Assembly: GCF_900102265.1 (NCBI RefSeq)
Contig: NZ_FNBH01000003.1
Location: 496,001 to 560,000, forward strand
DNA from: Epilithonimonas hungarica
GTDB taxonomy: Bacteria > Bacteroidota > Bacteroidia > Flavobacteriales > Weeksellaceae
Reading direction: 5' to 3'
DNA length: 64,000 bases
Shown one piece after another: positions 26,466 to 35,287 of this stretch (within the stretch, counting starts at the first letter, position 1; every line of letters begins with the position of its first letter). The notes beneath the pieces are model-generated. The model made no database searches and was not told the origin of the DNA. It worked only from the letters and a program-made list of their open reading frames with translations. The translations under genes and the position numbers were made by a program.

Positions 26466-26606
26466 TAACCACAAAAGTCACAAAAGAATTGTTATACTTT
26501 CAAGCCTTTCAAAAGAGCAAAAAAGGACAATGAATATACAATTAGCTTTTTTGTTCTTATCTGTAGCTTTATTTTGAATAATTGCTTTTGTGCCTTTTGT
26601 GGTTTA
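26466..26606. repeat. MITE-like inverted repeat between GH10 and GH43
   Basis: Arms at 26466-26490 and 26580-26606 start TAACCACAAAAGTCACAAAA and end CTTTTGTGCCTTTTGTGGTT, near-perfect reverse complements of about 25 bp around an AT-rich 89-bp core with no coding potential. It occupies most of the 202-bp gap. No flanking duplication was confirmed. Confidence 0.75.
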
Positions 26607-26622
26607 ATTAAAAATTGATATA

Positions 26623-27744
26623 TTATTTTTCTTTTGTTAATTGAATGATTTTTTCTACTACAGGTTTCGCCTGATTATTTCGGTCAAAAAGTAAAGGATA
26701 ATCGGTTCTGCCTTTTACCGGGAAATCGTTTTTCCAGGATTGAGCATCGGTAGTTCCCCACAAGGTTACTCTTCTGATTTTGTCCTGATGTTTCAGGAAT
26801 AATCTGAAAAAATCCAAATAACGGTTTTCCCATTCTGTTTTTACATTTTCGGGAAGTCCGGCTGTGTAAGGATTCATTTTTGCTTCATATTCTACCTTAT
26901 CGGAAACGTTTGCAGAAGTTCCCCAAGGCGAAGGAAGTGCGCTGATTTCCATTTCAGTAACATTTACTTTTACACCGTTTGCTGCGTAGTCAAGAATTGC
27001 TTTTTCGTATTCAGCAAGTGTTGGTGTATCAAGACCAACGTGAGTCTGCATTCCTACTCCATCGATTCGGATTCTTCTGGATTTTAAAGTCTGAACCATT
27101 TTGCTTACAGTTTTTACTTTTCCGGGATGCCATTCGTTGTAATCGTTGTAGTACAATTCCGCATTCGGGTCTGCATCTTGTGCATATTGAAATGCCAACG
27201 GAATAAATTCTTCACCCAAAATTTCGTAAAACTTAGATTTTCTGTAAGTTCCATCTTCCATTATGGCTTCATTGACCACATCCCAACCTTTCACGCGACC
27301 TTTGTATCTGGTGACAACAGTGGTAATATGATTTTTCATTCTTTGTTTTAAAACTTCCGGAGAAACATCTTTTCCGTCTTTGTCTACGAAAAACCATTTG
27401 GGTAACTGCGAATGCCAAATCAAAGTATGGCCGATGATGAACATTTTATTTTTCTCCCCAAAAGCCACAAATTTATCGGCATCATCAAAAAAGAACTTTC
27501 CTTCCTCCGGCTGCAAAAACATCGATTTCATACAGTTTTCGGCAACAATGGAACTGAACTGATTTTTAATAATTTCTACAGACCTTACATCTTTCTCGTA
27601 AATCTGTGGAAGACTCATTGCCGTTCCGATATAGAATTTGTTTTTGAATGCGTTTTTTAGGGTATCACCAGAAGTTGCTGTACTTGCCGTTTTACACGAG
27701 ACAGTCAAGGTTAAAATTCCTAATAATGCTGCTATTTTATTCAT
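26623..27744 (-). CDS. Endo-1,4-beta-xylanase GH10, lipoprotein
   Basis: A 373-residue family 10 xylanase that cuts the xylan backbone internally. The lipobox LTVSC puts the acylated cysteine at residue 17, so it is probably membrane-anchored and may be exposed on the surface. The acid/base is Glu159 in [12 protein letters not shown] and the nucleophile Glu264 in [19 protein letters not shown] and WGTTDAQSW are also typical. It is a single catalytic domain with no carbohydrate-binding insert. It lies between the transporter gene and GH43 in the xylan-utilisation run. Confidence 0.95.
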   Translation of the reverse strand: MNKIAALLGILTLTVSCKTASTATSGDTLKNAFKNKFYIGTAMSLPQIYEKDVRSVEIIKNQFSSIVAENCMKSMFLQPEEGKFFFDDADKFVAFGEKNKMFIIGHTLIWHSQLPKWFFVDKDGKDVSPEVLKQRMKNHITTVVTRYKGRVKGWDVVNEAIMEDGTYRKSKFYEILGEEFIPLAFQYAQDADPNAELYYNDYNEWHPGKVKTVSKMVQTLKSRRIRIDGVGMQTHVGLDTPTLAEYEKAILDYAANGVKVNVTEMEISALPSPWGTSANVSDKVEYEAKMNPYTAGLPENVKTEWENRYLDFFRLFLKHQDKIRRVTLWGTTDAQSWKNDFPVKGRTDYPLLFDRNNQAKPVVEKIIQLTKEK

Positions 27745-27757
27745 AATTATTTTTTTT

Positions 27758-27830
27758 AATTTAAACGCAAAGCGCGCAAATATTTTTTTGACTACTATGC
27801 TTTTTTTAAGTTCGCAAAGGCGTAAACTCA
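27758..27830. repeat. CGCAAAG-type repeat (family B), copy 2
   Basis: TTTAAACGCAAAGCGCGCAAA, a T-rich stretch, then GTTCGCAAAGGCG. It matches the layout of the copy at 21333-21393. Confidence 0.65.
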
Positions 27831-27908
27831 GCGAAGAAATACAAAAAATTCACATAAAATTCATTTTTTAAGTCTTGTTATGGTTTGAGAACTTGACTTT
27901 ATTTTTAG

Positions 27909-28001
27909 CAGCGAATTGCTCGCAGCCCGGCTTGAACGGAGCTCTTTTTGTGGAGCGAAGCGGAACAAAAAAGCGGGAGTGGAAGACGGAAATAGCTGCC
28001 C
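27909..28001. repeat. GCAGCCCG...AGCTGCC mosaic repeat (family A), copy 2
   Basis: AGCGAATTGCTCGCAGCCCG at the left and GGAAATAGCTGCCC at the right, with the central GAGCTCTTTTTGTGGAGCGA and GCGGAACAAAAAAGCGGGAG shared with copy 3 at 43325-43418. It lies just before the MFS gene's stop codon. Confidence 0.8.
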
Positions 28002-28018
28002 AAATTTCTATTATATCC

Positions 28019-29473
28019 TTAATCTTTCGCTTTTCTTCTTTCTTTAAGGTCGTGCTCGATTTCGATTTCTTTTTTCTTGTTGATTTCGTAGAACATCAGC
28101 AATCCGCACGCTAAAAAGAATGGGATTGACGGGAATACGCTGACCAGCATTTTGGCTCCTTCGGAAACAGTTTCCGGCTGTATCACGTTGACTGCACCTT
28201 CTGAGGAAATGTACCCGTATTTTCCGATAATTAATGCAACTAATGAACTTCCGATGCTTAAGCCGACTTTTAAACCTACCATCATCGCTGAGAAGATAAT
28301 TGCTGTTGCACGTCTGTTGTTCTTCCATTCTGAATAATCGGCAACGTCGGCAATCATCGCCCAAAGTAATGGTGTTCCGATTCCGTAGAAGAAACCGTGT
28401 AAAATCTGGGATAAAAACATTAATCCGACTGATTTTGGCGGATAAAATATAAATGCTAAAACGAATAGTGTTGAAATAAAAAGTGAAGCGATAAATGCAT
28501 CTCTTTTGCCATATTTATCTGCAAACTTTTTCGAGAAAGTGATTCCAACAATCATCATAATGATTCCACCTGCATTGAATAACCCGAAACCTGCTGAACG
28601 AGGGTCTTCTCCGAAGAAATTCATCCCGATGGAATTGAAGAAATTGGTAATCGGTGATATAAATTGCTGAAGTGAGGTTTCATCTACATAATTGTTAAAA
28701 TAATACACATACGAACCGCCTTTCATTGCCAATGTAATGAAAATCAACGCAGTAACCGTTAACATAATAATCCATGGCTTGTTTTTCTTTAAATCCTTTA
28801 AATCAGCTCCTAAAGTAGATTCCTGCTCCGGCTTTGGAATGACTCTTTCTTTGGTCGTGAGAAAAGTGATGAGCAACATTACCGTTCCTATAATTGCAAG
28901 CCAGGTCATTACCACCTCGATTCCGGCTGCTTTGTCACCGTGTCCCGCAGACAAAATAATCGGCAACATAAATACCTGAACGAAAAATTGTGCAAACATA
29001 ACGGCAACAAAACGGTAAGATGAAATACTGTTTCTTTCGCTCATATCGCCTGTAATAACGCCACTTAGAGCTGCGTAAGGTAAATTATTGGCTGCATAAA
29101 GCAATAATAAAACAGAGTAAGTAACTGCCGCATAAATCATTTTTCCTTTGTAAGAAAAATCCGGTGTGCTGAACGCAAAAAGTGCCGCTGCACCCAACGG
29201 AATTGCTGTTAATAAAATCCAAGGACGGAATTTCCCCCATTTTGTGCGTGTTCTGTCTGCCAAAGCTCCAACCATCGGGTTGAAAACAAAACCAGCCAAT
29301 AAGCCGACCGTAAGTGTAATGATGGATGCATCTTCCGGTTTTAATCCGTAAATATCGGTATAAAAATAAGCTAAATAGGTTACAAGCGTCTGGAAAACCA
29401 GATTGGCGGCTAAATCTCCTAAACTGTAGCCGATTTTCTCAACGACAGATATTTTTTGAGATGAGTTGTTCAT
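28019..29473 (-). CDS. GPH-family MFS sugar:cation symporter (xylo-oligosaccharide type)
   Basis: A 484-residue inner-membrane transporter with about twelve helices. KIGYSLGDLAANLVFQ at the N-terminus, the loop FNPMVGALADRTRTKWGKFRPWILL and the conserved GDMSERNSISSYR segment define the glycoside-pentoside-hexuronide symporter family. Its place between the acetylesterase and GH10 genes, with GH43 and GH67 downstream, argues for uptake of xylo-oligosaccharides or aldouronic acids across the inner membrane. Its start is 33 bp downstream of the esterase stop. Confidence 0.93.
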   Translation of the reverse strand: MNNSSQKISVVEKIGYSLGDLAANLVFQTLVTYLAYFYTDIYGLKPEDASIITLTVGLLAGFVFNPMVGALADRTRTKWGKFRPWILLTAIPLGAAALFAFSTPDFSYKGKMIYAAVTYSVLLLLYAANNLPYAALSGVITGDMSERNSISSYRFVAVMFAQFFVQVFMLPIILSAGHGDKAAGIEVVMTWLAIIGTVMLLITFLTTKERVIPKPEQESTLGADLKDLKKNKPWIIMLTVTALIFITLAMKGGSYVYYFNNYVDETSLQQFISPITNFFNSIGMNFFGEDPRSAGFGLFNAGGIIMMIVGITFSKKFADKYGKRDAFIASLFISTLFVLAFIFYPPKSVGLMFLSQILHGFFYGIGTPLLWAMIADVADYSEWKNNRRATAIIFSAMMVGLKVGLSIGSSLVALIIGKYGYISSEGAVNVIQPETVSEGAKMLVSVFPSIPFFLACGLLMFYEINKKKEIEIEHDLKERRKAKD

Positions 29474-29506
29474 TTTAATAATTTATAATTGATAAATGAT
29501 AATTAA

Positions 29507-31417
29507 TTATTCTGTAGTAAATGGTGATGCAGGAAGTCCGGTCTTATTTTTAAGGTTTCCGTCGGGATTATCTGCCCAGTCGTATCTTACTGAAACGGGA
29601 TTTGAAATCGTCTCGTTCCAGACAATGATTTTGTTGCCTTCGATTTTCGCTTTTGCCCATTCATATTTTCCGTCTTTGCCTTTGATGGCGAAGCCTTTCA
29701 GTTCTGAAGCGGGTGCAAAATCATCGGTTCCATTTTTAAAGGAAAGGACGATTTTATTTCCTTCAATTTTCATTGACTGATAAACCGGTCCGTCTGCGAT
29801 GATATTCTTTTTGTCTGCAACTTTCTGTGCCTGCAAAGCCAGTCTGTCTCCGACTGTTTTTTTGTTTAAAGGATGAATGTCGTTCCACTCTCCAATATCG
29901 ATAATTACAGCCAATCCGGTGTTTGGAACTTTCAGCGAAACCTGACGCTGCTGGTCTCTCAACTCTGCCCAATTGCTTTCGACAGGTTGTGTTTTTGGTT
30001 CCATAAAATTGGCTAATTGTACTGTGAAAAAAGGCATCTCTTTCTGATTCCATTTATTTCGCCAATCCAGAATCATTGTGGTCAGCAAATCGCCGTATTC
30101 TTTTGGTTTTCCGGTATTGCTTTCGCCTTGATACCAAATGGCGCCTTTGATGCTATAATTGATAAGCGGATTAATCATTGCATTGTACAATCCGGTCGGT
30201 TTCCAACGGATAAAAGTAGTTCCCGGAGCCATTTTTTCCATTTTAGCACCGATTTTATATTTCCATTCGGATTTTAAATCTATTTTTTGTCCGTCGATTT
30301 CAAGGTAATACGGTTTGTCTGCAATGAACTGTCCTTTTCCGCTCCCGTTGGTAATCCTTACAGCAATGACGTTTTTGCCTTCTTTTAAAACTCCTGCCGG
30401 AATATCGTACCAACGCGGCGGATATTCATAGGTTACATTTCCGACTTTTGTTCCGTTGATGTAGGTAACATCAGCATCTTTTATTCTTCCTAAATTTAAA
30501 AAAGCGGCTTTTACTGCCTGATTTTTGGTTAAATTAATTTCTTTTCTGAACCAAACCGAACCTTCGAAAGAACCTTCCTTATCTTCCCAGGAACCTGGAA
30601 TATTCATTGTTTTCCAGTCAGAATCGTTTAGGTCGAAATTTTCCCAATGTTGGTTTAATCCAACATCGCTTTGGTCGAGTTCAGCGTACCACGCTTTGCT
30701 TAAGGCCTGTTCGCCGGATTCGGTAGATTTTATCAAATCATCATTTTGCCATTTTTTGGCTTCGTCCAGATATTCAGGGTATTTTTTCAGAGAATTTTCA
30801 TCCATCCACGCCTGAATTGGCGAACCACCCAAACTTGCGTGGATAATTCCGACGGCAACTTTATTTCTCTCGCTTAATTCTTTTGCGAAAAAATAAGCAA
30901 CTCCCGAAAAATTAAGAATCGTTTGTGGATTTGTCGCTTCCCATTTTCCGCCATCAAGCTCGGTCTGAGGTGATTTAAAATTATATTTTTGAGGAACCGT
31001 AAAAAACCTGATGTTCTGATTATTTGCATTTTTAATTTCGTCAGCATAAAGCGGAGTCAGTCTGCGCATTGGCAACTCCATATTCGATTGTCCTGAAGCT
31101 AGCCAGACATCACCGATGAGAATATCCTTCAACGTAATTTCATTGATGGTCATTGTGTAAGGACCTCCGGCTTTTTGCTCGGGAAGTGTGATTTTCCAGT
31201 TTCCGGTTTGGTCGGCGGTGGTTTTATAGTTTTTATTGAGGAATTTCACTTCCACTTTTTCTCCTGCATCAGCTTTTCCCCAAACATTCAGTTTTTGGTT
31301 ACGTTGCAAAACCATTCCGTCTGAAACCAATGCCGGAAGTTTGATTTTGGCTTCAATGAAAATGCAGAATATACAAAGAAGTAAAACCAGAACTTTGGTA
31401 AAATTTTTCTTGTTCAT
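29507..31417 (-). CDS. SGNH sialate O-acetylesterase-like protein, probable acetylxylan esterase
   Basis: A 636-residue exported esterase. After a signal peptide (about 1-23) comes a small beta domain with PALVSDGMVLQRN, then the catalytic SGNH domain split into two parts: nucleophile Ser in SGQSNMELP and, after an inserted jelly-roll like that of GH2 enzymes (about 245-385), the block WYQGESNTG and the Asp-His pair in DIHPLNK. The family deacetylates sialic acids or, in xylan loci, xylan or its oligosaccharides; the setting favours the latter. A paralogue of the same architecture lies at 58543-60432. Confidence 0.88.
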   Translation of the reverse strand: MNKKNFTKVLVLLLCIFCIFIEAKIKLPALVSDGMVLQRNQKLNVWGKADAGEKVEVKFLNKNYKTTADQTGNWKITLPEQKAGGPYTMTINEITLKDILIGDVWLASGQSNMELPMRRLTPLYADEIKNANNQNIRFFTVPQKYNFKSPQTELDGGKWEATNPQTILNFSGVAYFFAKELSERNKVAVGIIHASLGGSPIQAWMDENSLKKYPEYLDEAKKWQNDDLIKSTESGEQALSKAWYAELDQSDVGLNQHWENFDLNDSDWKTMNIPGSWEDKEGSFEGSVWFRKEINLTKNQAVKAAFLNLGRIKDADVTYINGTKVGNVTYEYPPRWYDIPAGVLKEGKNVIAVRITNGSGKGQFIADKPYYLEIDGQKIDLKSEWKYKIGAKMEKMAPGTTFIRWKPTGLYNAMINPLINYSIKGAIWYQGESNTGKPKEYGDLLTTMILDWRNKWNQKEMPFFTVQLANFMEPKTQPVESNWAELRDQQRQVSLKVPNTGLAVIIDIGEWNDIHPLNKKTVGDRLALQAQKVADKKNIIADGPVYQSMKIEGNKIVLSFKNGTDDFAPASELKGFAIKGKDGKYEWAKAKIEGNKIIVWNETISNPVSVRYDWADNPDGNLKNKTGLPASPFTTE

Positions 31418-31452
31418 ATTTATTTTAAATATTTAAATCAGTTTTATATTTT

Positions 31453-31513
31453 TTAAACGCAGAGTCCGCAAAGATTTTTTATGCAACTAACTCTTTTTAA
31501 GGTTCGCAAAGGC
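31453..31513. repeat. CGCAAAG-type repeat (family B), copy 3, plus GACAAGCTCAG fragment
   Basis: TTTAAACGCAGAGTCCGCAAAG, a T-rich stretch and GGTTCGCAAAGGCA, followed at once by the single arm CTTCGACAAGCTCAG of another repeat family. It lies in the 292-bp gap between GH127 and the esterase. Confidence 0.65.
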
Positions 31514-31570
31514 ACTTCGACAAGCTCAGTATAAACTACAAACTCAGCAACGTTTATTTTTTTCAATTGC

Positions 31571-31700
31571 GTCGGGCTTTAGCCCGATGTCTGATTATTT
31601 TTTTCTAGGCTTTAGCCAAAATCTATTATAAATTTTGGCTAAAGCCTATTATTTTTTATTTCTTTAAGACGGGCTAAAGCCCGCCCCTATTGATATTTAT
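31571..31700. repeat. Cluster of GGCTTTAGCC / GGCTAAAGCC palindromes
   Basis: Four units in a row: TCGGGCTTTAGCCCGA, TAGGCTTTAGCC, TTGGCTAAAGCC and GACGGGCTAAAGCCCG, the last followed by CCCCTATTGATATTTAT. This is the larger relative of 20142-20204. Alternating orientation could fold into several RNA hairpins between the GH127 and esterase genes. Confidence 0.8.
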
Positions 31701-31709
31701 CTTATTATT

Positions 31710-34079
31710 CTATTTTGGTAATTCTGCCAGCAATCTTACCTCGATAATTTTTGGTGTAGGCGATTTTTCATTTGTATTAAATTTTACATTAAGAATCTCT
31801 TTCCTACTTTCAGATTCAGGAATCGGGATTAATAATGATTGTGGAGAACCGCCCATTTTTCCGTCAAAATTTTTAGAAATTGCTTTTGTTCCATTGATTT
31901 CTACATTCAAAGTTCGGTTATTGTTGGCATCAAAATAAATAAGATAAAGGTACTTTGCATTCTTATCTTTGTTTCTCATTTGGTAGCTGAACCAGCCTTT
32001 TGCCTCACGGAAATGGCGGTCCTCCATATAACCGGTGTTGGAATCTTTGCTGTCGATGAAATGGTCTGATTCCGGTTGCTGCTCTCCTAACTGAATTTTA
32101 TCAGTTGTGATGTTGTCCAGTTTTCTGATTTCCTCTTCTTCTTTGGCTTTCTGTTTCTGAATCATTTCGATTTTATCCTGATTCGCCTGTGGAAAATAAA
32201 TAATGTAACGCTCTTCCTGAATTTTATAAAATGGAACCAACTCCAATCCGTTGCTGAACTTGTTCTGAGGATACAATCCTTTTAATCTGAAAGTCAAATC
32301 CTTATCATTCACCGTTTCCAAATGGCTTAAAACTGAATCTGAACTTCCCAAAATGGTAGGAATTTCATTCAAAGGAATTTGTGGTCCGTGCGCGATATGT
32401 CCGCCTCTGCTGTCATCGGCGAAAAGTCCGTCCTGATTTTCTTTTCCGTATCTCGCAGCCAAAACAATCGGGCCATATTTAAACGCAAAATAGTCCGAAT
32501 GGTCAGGAAGCTGCTCTGCGGAAAGATGCATCGGCATTTTCATTTGGATAACATCGCCTTTTTTCCATTTTCTTTGGATGGTAAAATAACCTTCAGCATC
32601 AACCGGAACATTGATATTTTTACCATTGACTGATATTGTAATTTCAGAAGCATTTGCCCATTCCGGTACTCGTAATTTTAAATTTAAATTTGATTTTGGA
32701 GCAACGTCAAAAACTAATTTTGTCGATGGATTTTCAGGGAAATTGTTTTCCTGTCTCAAAACCAATTTCTTTTCTGACCATTTTAAAACGGAAGGAATAA
32801 ACAGATTCACGTACAAATCTTCATCAGAATATGCATAAATCATTTCACCATATTTGGCGTGATTCTCCATTCCGGAACCTACGCAGCACCAAAAGCTGGT
32901 TTCCGGCTGAGAATAAACCCTGTAATGACCGGGACGCATCGGCGTGAAATAGACAAAACCGCCTTTGTCGGGATTTTGCGTTGAAAGAATATGATTGTAT
33001 AGTGCTTTTTCGTAATAATCTACGTAAGATGATTTTGGATTCGTCGCATACAATTCTTTGGAAAGTTTCAGCATATTATACGTATTGCAGGTTTCGGGAC
33101 CTTCAATACTTTTAATCATACCGCTGAAATCGTTGATGGGATTAAAATGTTCGCTGACACTGTTTCCACCGATAATCGCTGACCTTTTTTGCGTGACATT
33201 CGTCCAAAAAAAATCTGTTGCATTGCTCCATTCTTTATTATTTTCTAAATCTGCAATTCGTTTGAAACCAATGACCTTCGGAATCTGTGTGTTGGCGTGG
33301 ATTCCTGTGAGTTTATCTTCCTGAATCAATAACGGAGTTAAAATGGCAAGATGAGAAAAACGATGGGCAAGTTTTAGATATTTCGGATTTTTTGTGATGT
33401 CGTAAACGTCGGCAAAAACTTCATTCAGACCGCCGTGTTCGCTTCGAAGCATATCCTGAATCTGTTCATCGGAAAGTCCGGAAACTTCATATGCCATCCA
33501 ATCCGTAAGTTTTATCAGCATTTTCTTTGCCTTATCACTATCCGCATACCAATAGGCATCGCGTAAACCCGAATAAATTTTGTGAATATTATACAAAGGA
33601 ACCCAGCGGTCATTCAAACCGAAAGTTGCAGCACGAATGTTTCCATCGGCAATCTCTTTCCAGATTTTTTTACCGTTCGGAACGCCTGAAAGATAACCGT
33701 TTTCTGAAAGATTCTGGCAACGCTCCAGTTCATCAATCATATAATCCAAACGCTCCTTAACTTTTGGATCGCCTGTGGAAGCATACATCAACGCCAAAGC
33801 CGAAATGTAATGACCGCCGATATGACCGTCCAATCCTGTATTTTCCCAATTGGGATAGTTTTCTTTTTTAGGTTTCAATCCTGCTTCTTTTAGATATGGC
33901 GCAAGAAGTCGGTCTGCATCCATCGACAGGATATATTTCTCATCGGTCTGCATTGCCTTACTGAAAACACTTTCGGACAGATGAACCTTGTTGAGCGGAA
34001 AGTAGCTAACATTTTTCTTTACCTGCCCGAAAGCAAGCGAAGTAAAGCTTAAAAATAATATCAGTGATTTTTTGTTCAT
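31710..34079 (-). CDS. GH127 beta-L-arabinofuranosidase
   Basis: A 789-residue exported enzyme with a signal peptide ending in FGQ near residue 19, an alpha/alpha barrel and C-terminal beta-sandwich domains. Residues corresponding to the zinc-cysteine catalytic centre of HypBA1 are present: Glu329 and Cys331 in PETCNT, and Cys398-Cys399 in FWCCVG. Family 127 enzymes release beta-L-arabinofuranose, though many homologues remain untested. The last 150 residues form an additional beta-rich domain. It is divergent from the AraR-like regulator, with an AraR-type palindrome and a -7 box between them. Confidence 0.9.
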   Translation of the reverse strand: MNKKSLILFLSFTSLAFGQVKKNVSYFPLNKVHLSESVFSKAMQTDEKYILSMDADRLLAPYLKEAGLKPKKENYPNWENTGLDGHIGGHYISALALMYASTGDPKVKERLDYMIDELERCQNLSENGYLSGVPNGKKIWKEIADGNIRAATFGLNDRWVPLYNIHKIYSGLRDAYWYADSDKAKKMLIKLTDWMAYEVSGLSDEQIQDMLRSEHGGLNEVFADVYDITKNPKYLKLAHRFSHLAILTPLLIQEDKLTGIHANTQIPKVIGFKRIADLENNKEWSNATDFFWTNVTQKRSAIIGGNSVSEHFNPINDFSGMIKSIEGPETCNTYNMLKLSKELYATNPKSSYVDYYEKALYNHILSTQNPDKGGFVYFTPMRPGHYRVYSQPETSFWCCVGSGMENHAKYGEMIYAYSDEDLYVNLFIPSVLKWSEKKLVLRQENNFPENPSTKLVFDVAPKSNLNLKLRVPEWANASEITISVNGKNINVPVDAEGYFTIQRKWKKGDVIQMKMPMHLSAEQLPDHSDYFAFKYGPIVLAARYGKENQDGLFADDSRGGHIAHGPQIPLNEIPTILGSSDSVLSHLETVNDKDLTFRLKGLYPQNKFSNGLELVPFYKIQEERYIIYFPQANQDKIEMIQKQKAKEEEEIRKLDNITTDKIQLGEQQPESDHFIDSKDSNTGYMEDRHFREAKGWFSYQMRNKDKNAKYLYLIYFDANNNRTLNVEINGTKAISKNFDGKMGGSPQSLLIPIPESESRKEILNVKFNTNEKSPTPKIIEVRLLAELPK

Positions 34080-34598
34080 TAATAAATGTTATTTCTACAT
34101 TTCTAAAATAAAAGAAAGTATCTATATGGCAAACAATTTTCATCATTTGGAAATAAATCCTATTGAAAAAGCATTTTTAAGGCAATATAAAAAAGCTTCA
34201 CCTTATCATAAAAAACAAGATTAGACAAACCATAGAATATCAATTAAATAAATGTAATTTATACATTATCAAAATAGATAGAGTGGGTTTATAAAAAACA
34301 ATGAAAATTTAAATTTACACTTATCGTATTTTAAATAATATGTCGAATAGATTTTCAACTTAAATCCAAAATAAAATTTTAACACAATTTTAACATTGTG
34401 TTCATAAAGGATTCATAGTAATTTTATCAAATAAATTGTTGAAACGATAAATATAATTCCCCAAAACACTTCCTGAAACCAGCAAATCATTAAAAAAATG
34501 GTTAAGACAAAAAAATAAAGTGTTTAACATACATTTATTTATTTTTCATATTAAAATCTGTTTCAAAACCTTTAACTTTGTACAAAATCATTTTTTTG
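34080..34598. promoter_or_regulatory. 519-bp divergent control region between GH127 and araR
   Basis: An AT-rich region without genes. It holds a GH127 promoter with operator (34226-34269), weaker half-sites at 34083-34103 and 34303-34323, and an araR -7 box TAACTTTG at 34573-34580. The two weak sites have one good half each, so looping between sites is possible but speculative. Confidence 0.65.
34226..34269 (-). promoter_or_regulatory. araR operator: GH127 promoter with AraR-type palindrome
   Basis: On the minus strand a -7 box of the form TATGGTTTG (34226-34234, one base longer than consensus) is followed upstream, after 14 bp, by the 21-bp palindrome at 34249-34269 with half-sites TAAATGTAA and TACATTAT. 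The layout matches the araB, GH51 and GH3 promoters. Confidence 0.6.
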
Positions 34599-35285
34599 AT
34601 GGAAGAGAATTATCTTAATTATCCCAAACATCTTGTTGCGGTAGACTGCATTATTTTCGGTTTTGATGGAGAAAACCTTAAAATTCTTCTGGTACAAAGA
34701 AATTTCGAGCCCAAGAAAGGAGAATGGTCGTTGATGGGCGGATTTGTTGATGATAAAGAAAGTTCTGATCAGGCCGCAAACCGTGTCCTGAATACATTGA
34801 CCGGACTCGAAAACATCTACCTTGAGCAACTGAATACCTACACCGAAATCGACCGTGAACCGACTGCGAGAATTATGTCAATTTCATACTATGCTTTGAT
34901 TAATATTCAGGATGATATTCGGATCAATGAAAAATACAGCGCTAAATGGTTTGATTTGAAAGACAGTCCGGACCTTATTTTCGACCACAACGCTATGGTA
35001 AAAGATGCCGTCCTGAGACTGAGAAGAAGAGCAACCACAAGACCTATCGGTTTTGAACTGCTTCCTGAAAAATTCACGATGAAAGATCTGCAGAATCTTT
35101 ACGAAGCGATTTTTGACGAAAAATACGACAAGCGAAATTTTACCAGCAAAATCAATGCTTTAGATGTATTGGTAAAAACCAGCGAAAAAGATATGAGCTC
35201 ATCTAAAAAAGGGTCTTTTCTTTATACTTTTGACGAGGAAAAATACAATAAAAAAATTGCGGAAGGTTTTATGTTTAAAATTTAA
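34599..35285 (+). CDS. araR: Nudix-like transcriptional regulator, AraR type
   Basis: A 228-residue regulator with an N-terminal Nudix fold (about 10-145) and a C-terminal winged helix (about 150-228). The Nudix box at 48-70 is degenerate: after GGFVDDKE the REUxEE core reads RVLNTL, so the metal-binding glutamates are lost and hydrolysis is unlikely. Bacteroides AraR has this architecture and binds L-arabinose to control arabinose genes. ATG 34599 was chosen; the upstream TTG at 34578 is inside the -7 box TAACTTTG. Five good 21-bp palindromes in the window are candidate targets, mostly in front of arabinose and arabinoxylan genes. Confidence 0.85.
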   Translation: MEENYLNYPKHLVAVDCIIFGFDGENLKILLVQRNFEPKKGEWSLMGGFVDDKESSDQAANRVLNTLTGLENIYLEQLNTYTEIDREPTARIMSISYYALINIQDDIRINEKYSAKWFDLKDSPDLIFDHNAMVKDAVLRLRRRATTRPIGFELLPEKFTMKDLQNLYEAIFDEKYDKRNFTSKINALDVLVKTSEKDMSSSKKGSFLYTFDEEKYNKKIAEGFMFKI

Positions 35286-35287
35286 GA

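Noticed and set aside
34083-34103. Additional AraR operator immediately before the GH127 ATG
   Set aside because: It has one acceptable half-site only and overlaps the translation start; kept as a weak site within the control region.
34578-34598. Upstream TTG start for the AraR-like protein
   Set aside because: The TTG is part of the perfect -7 box TAACTTTG, so it should not be in the message.
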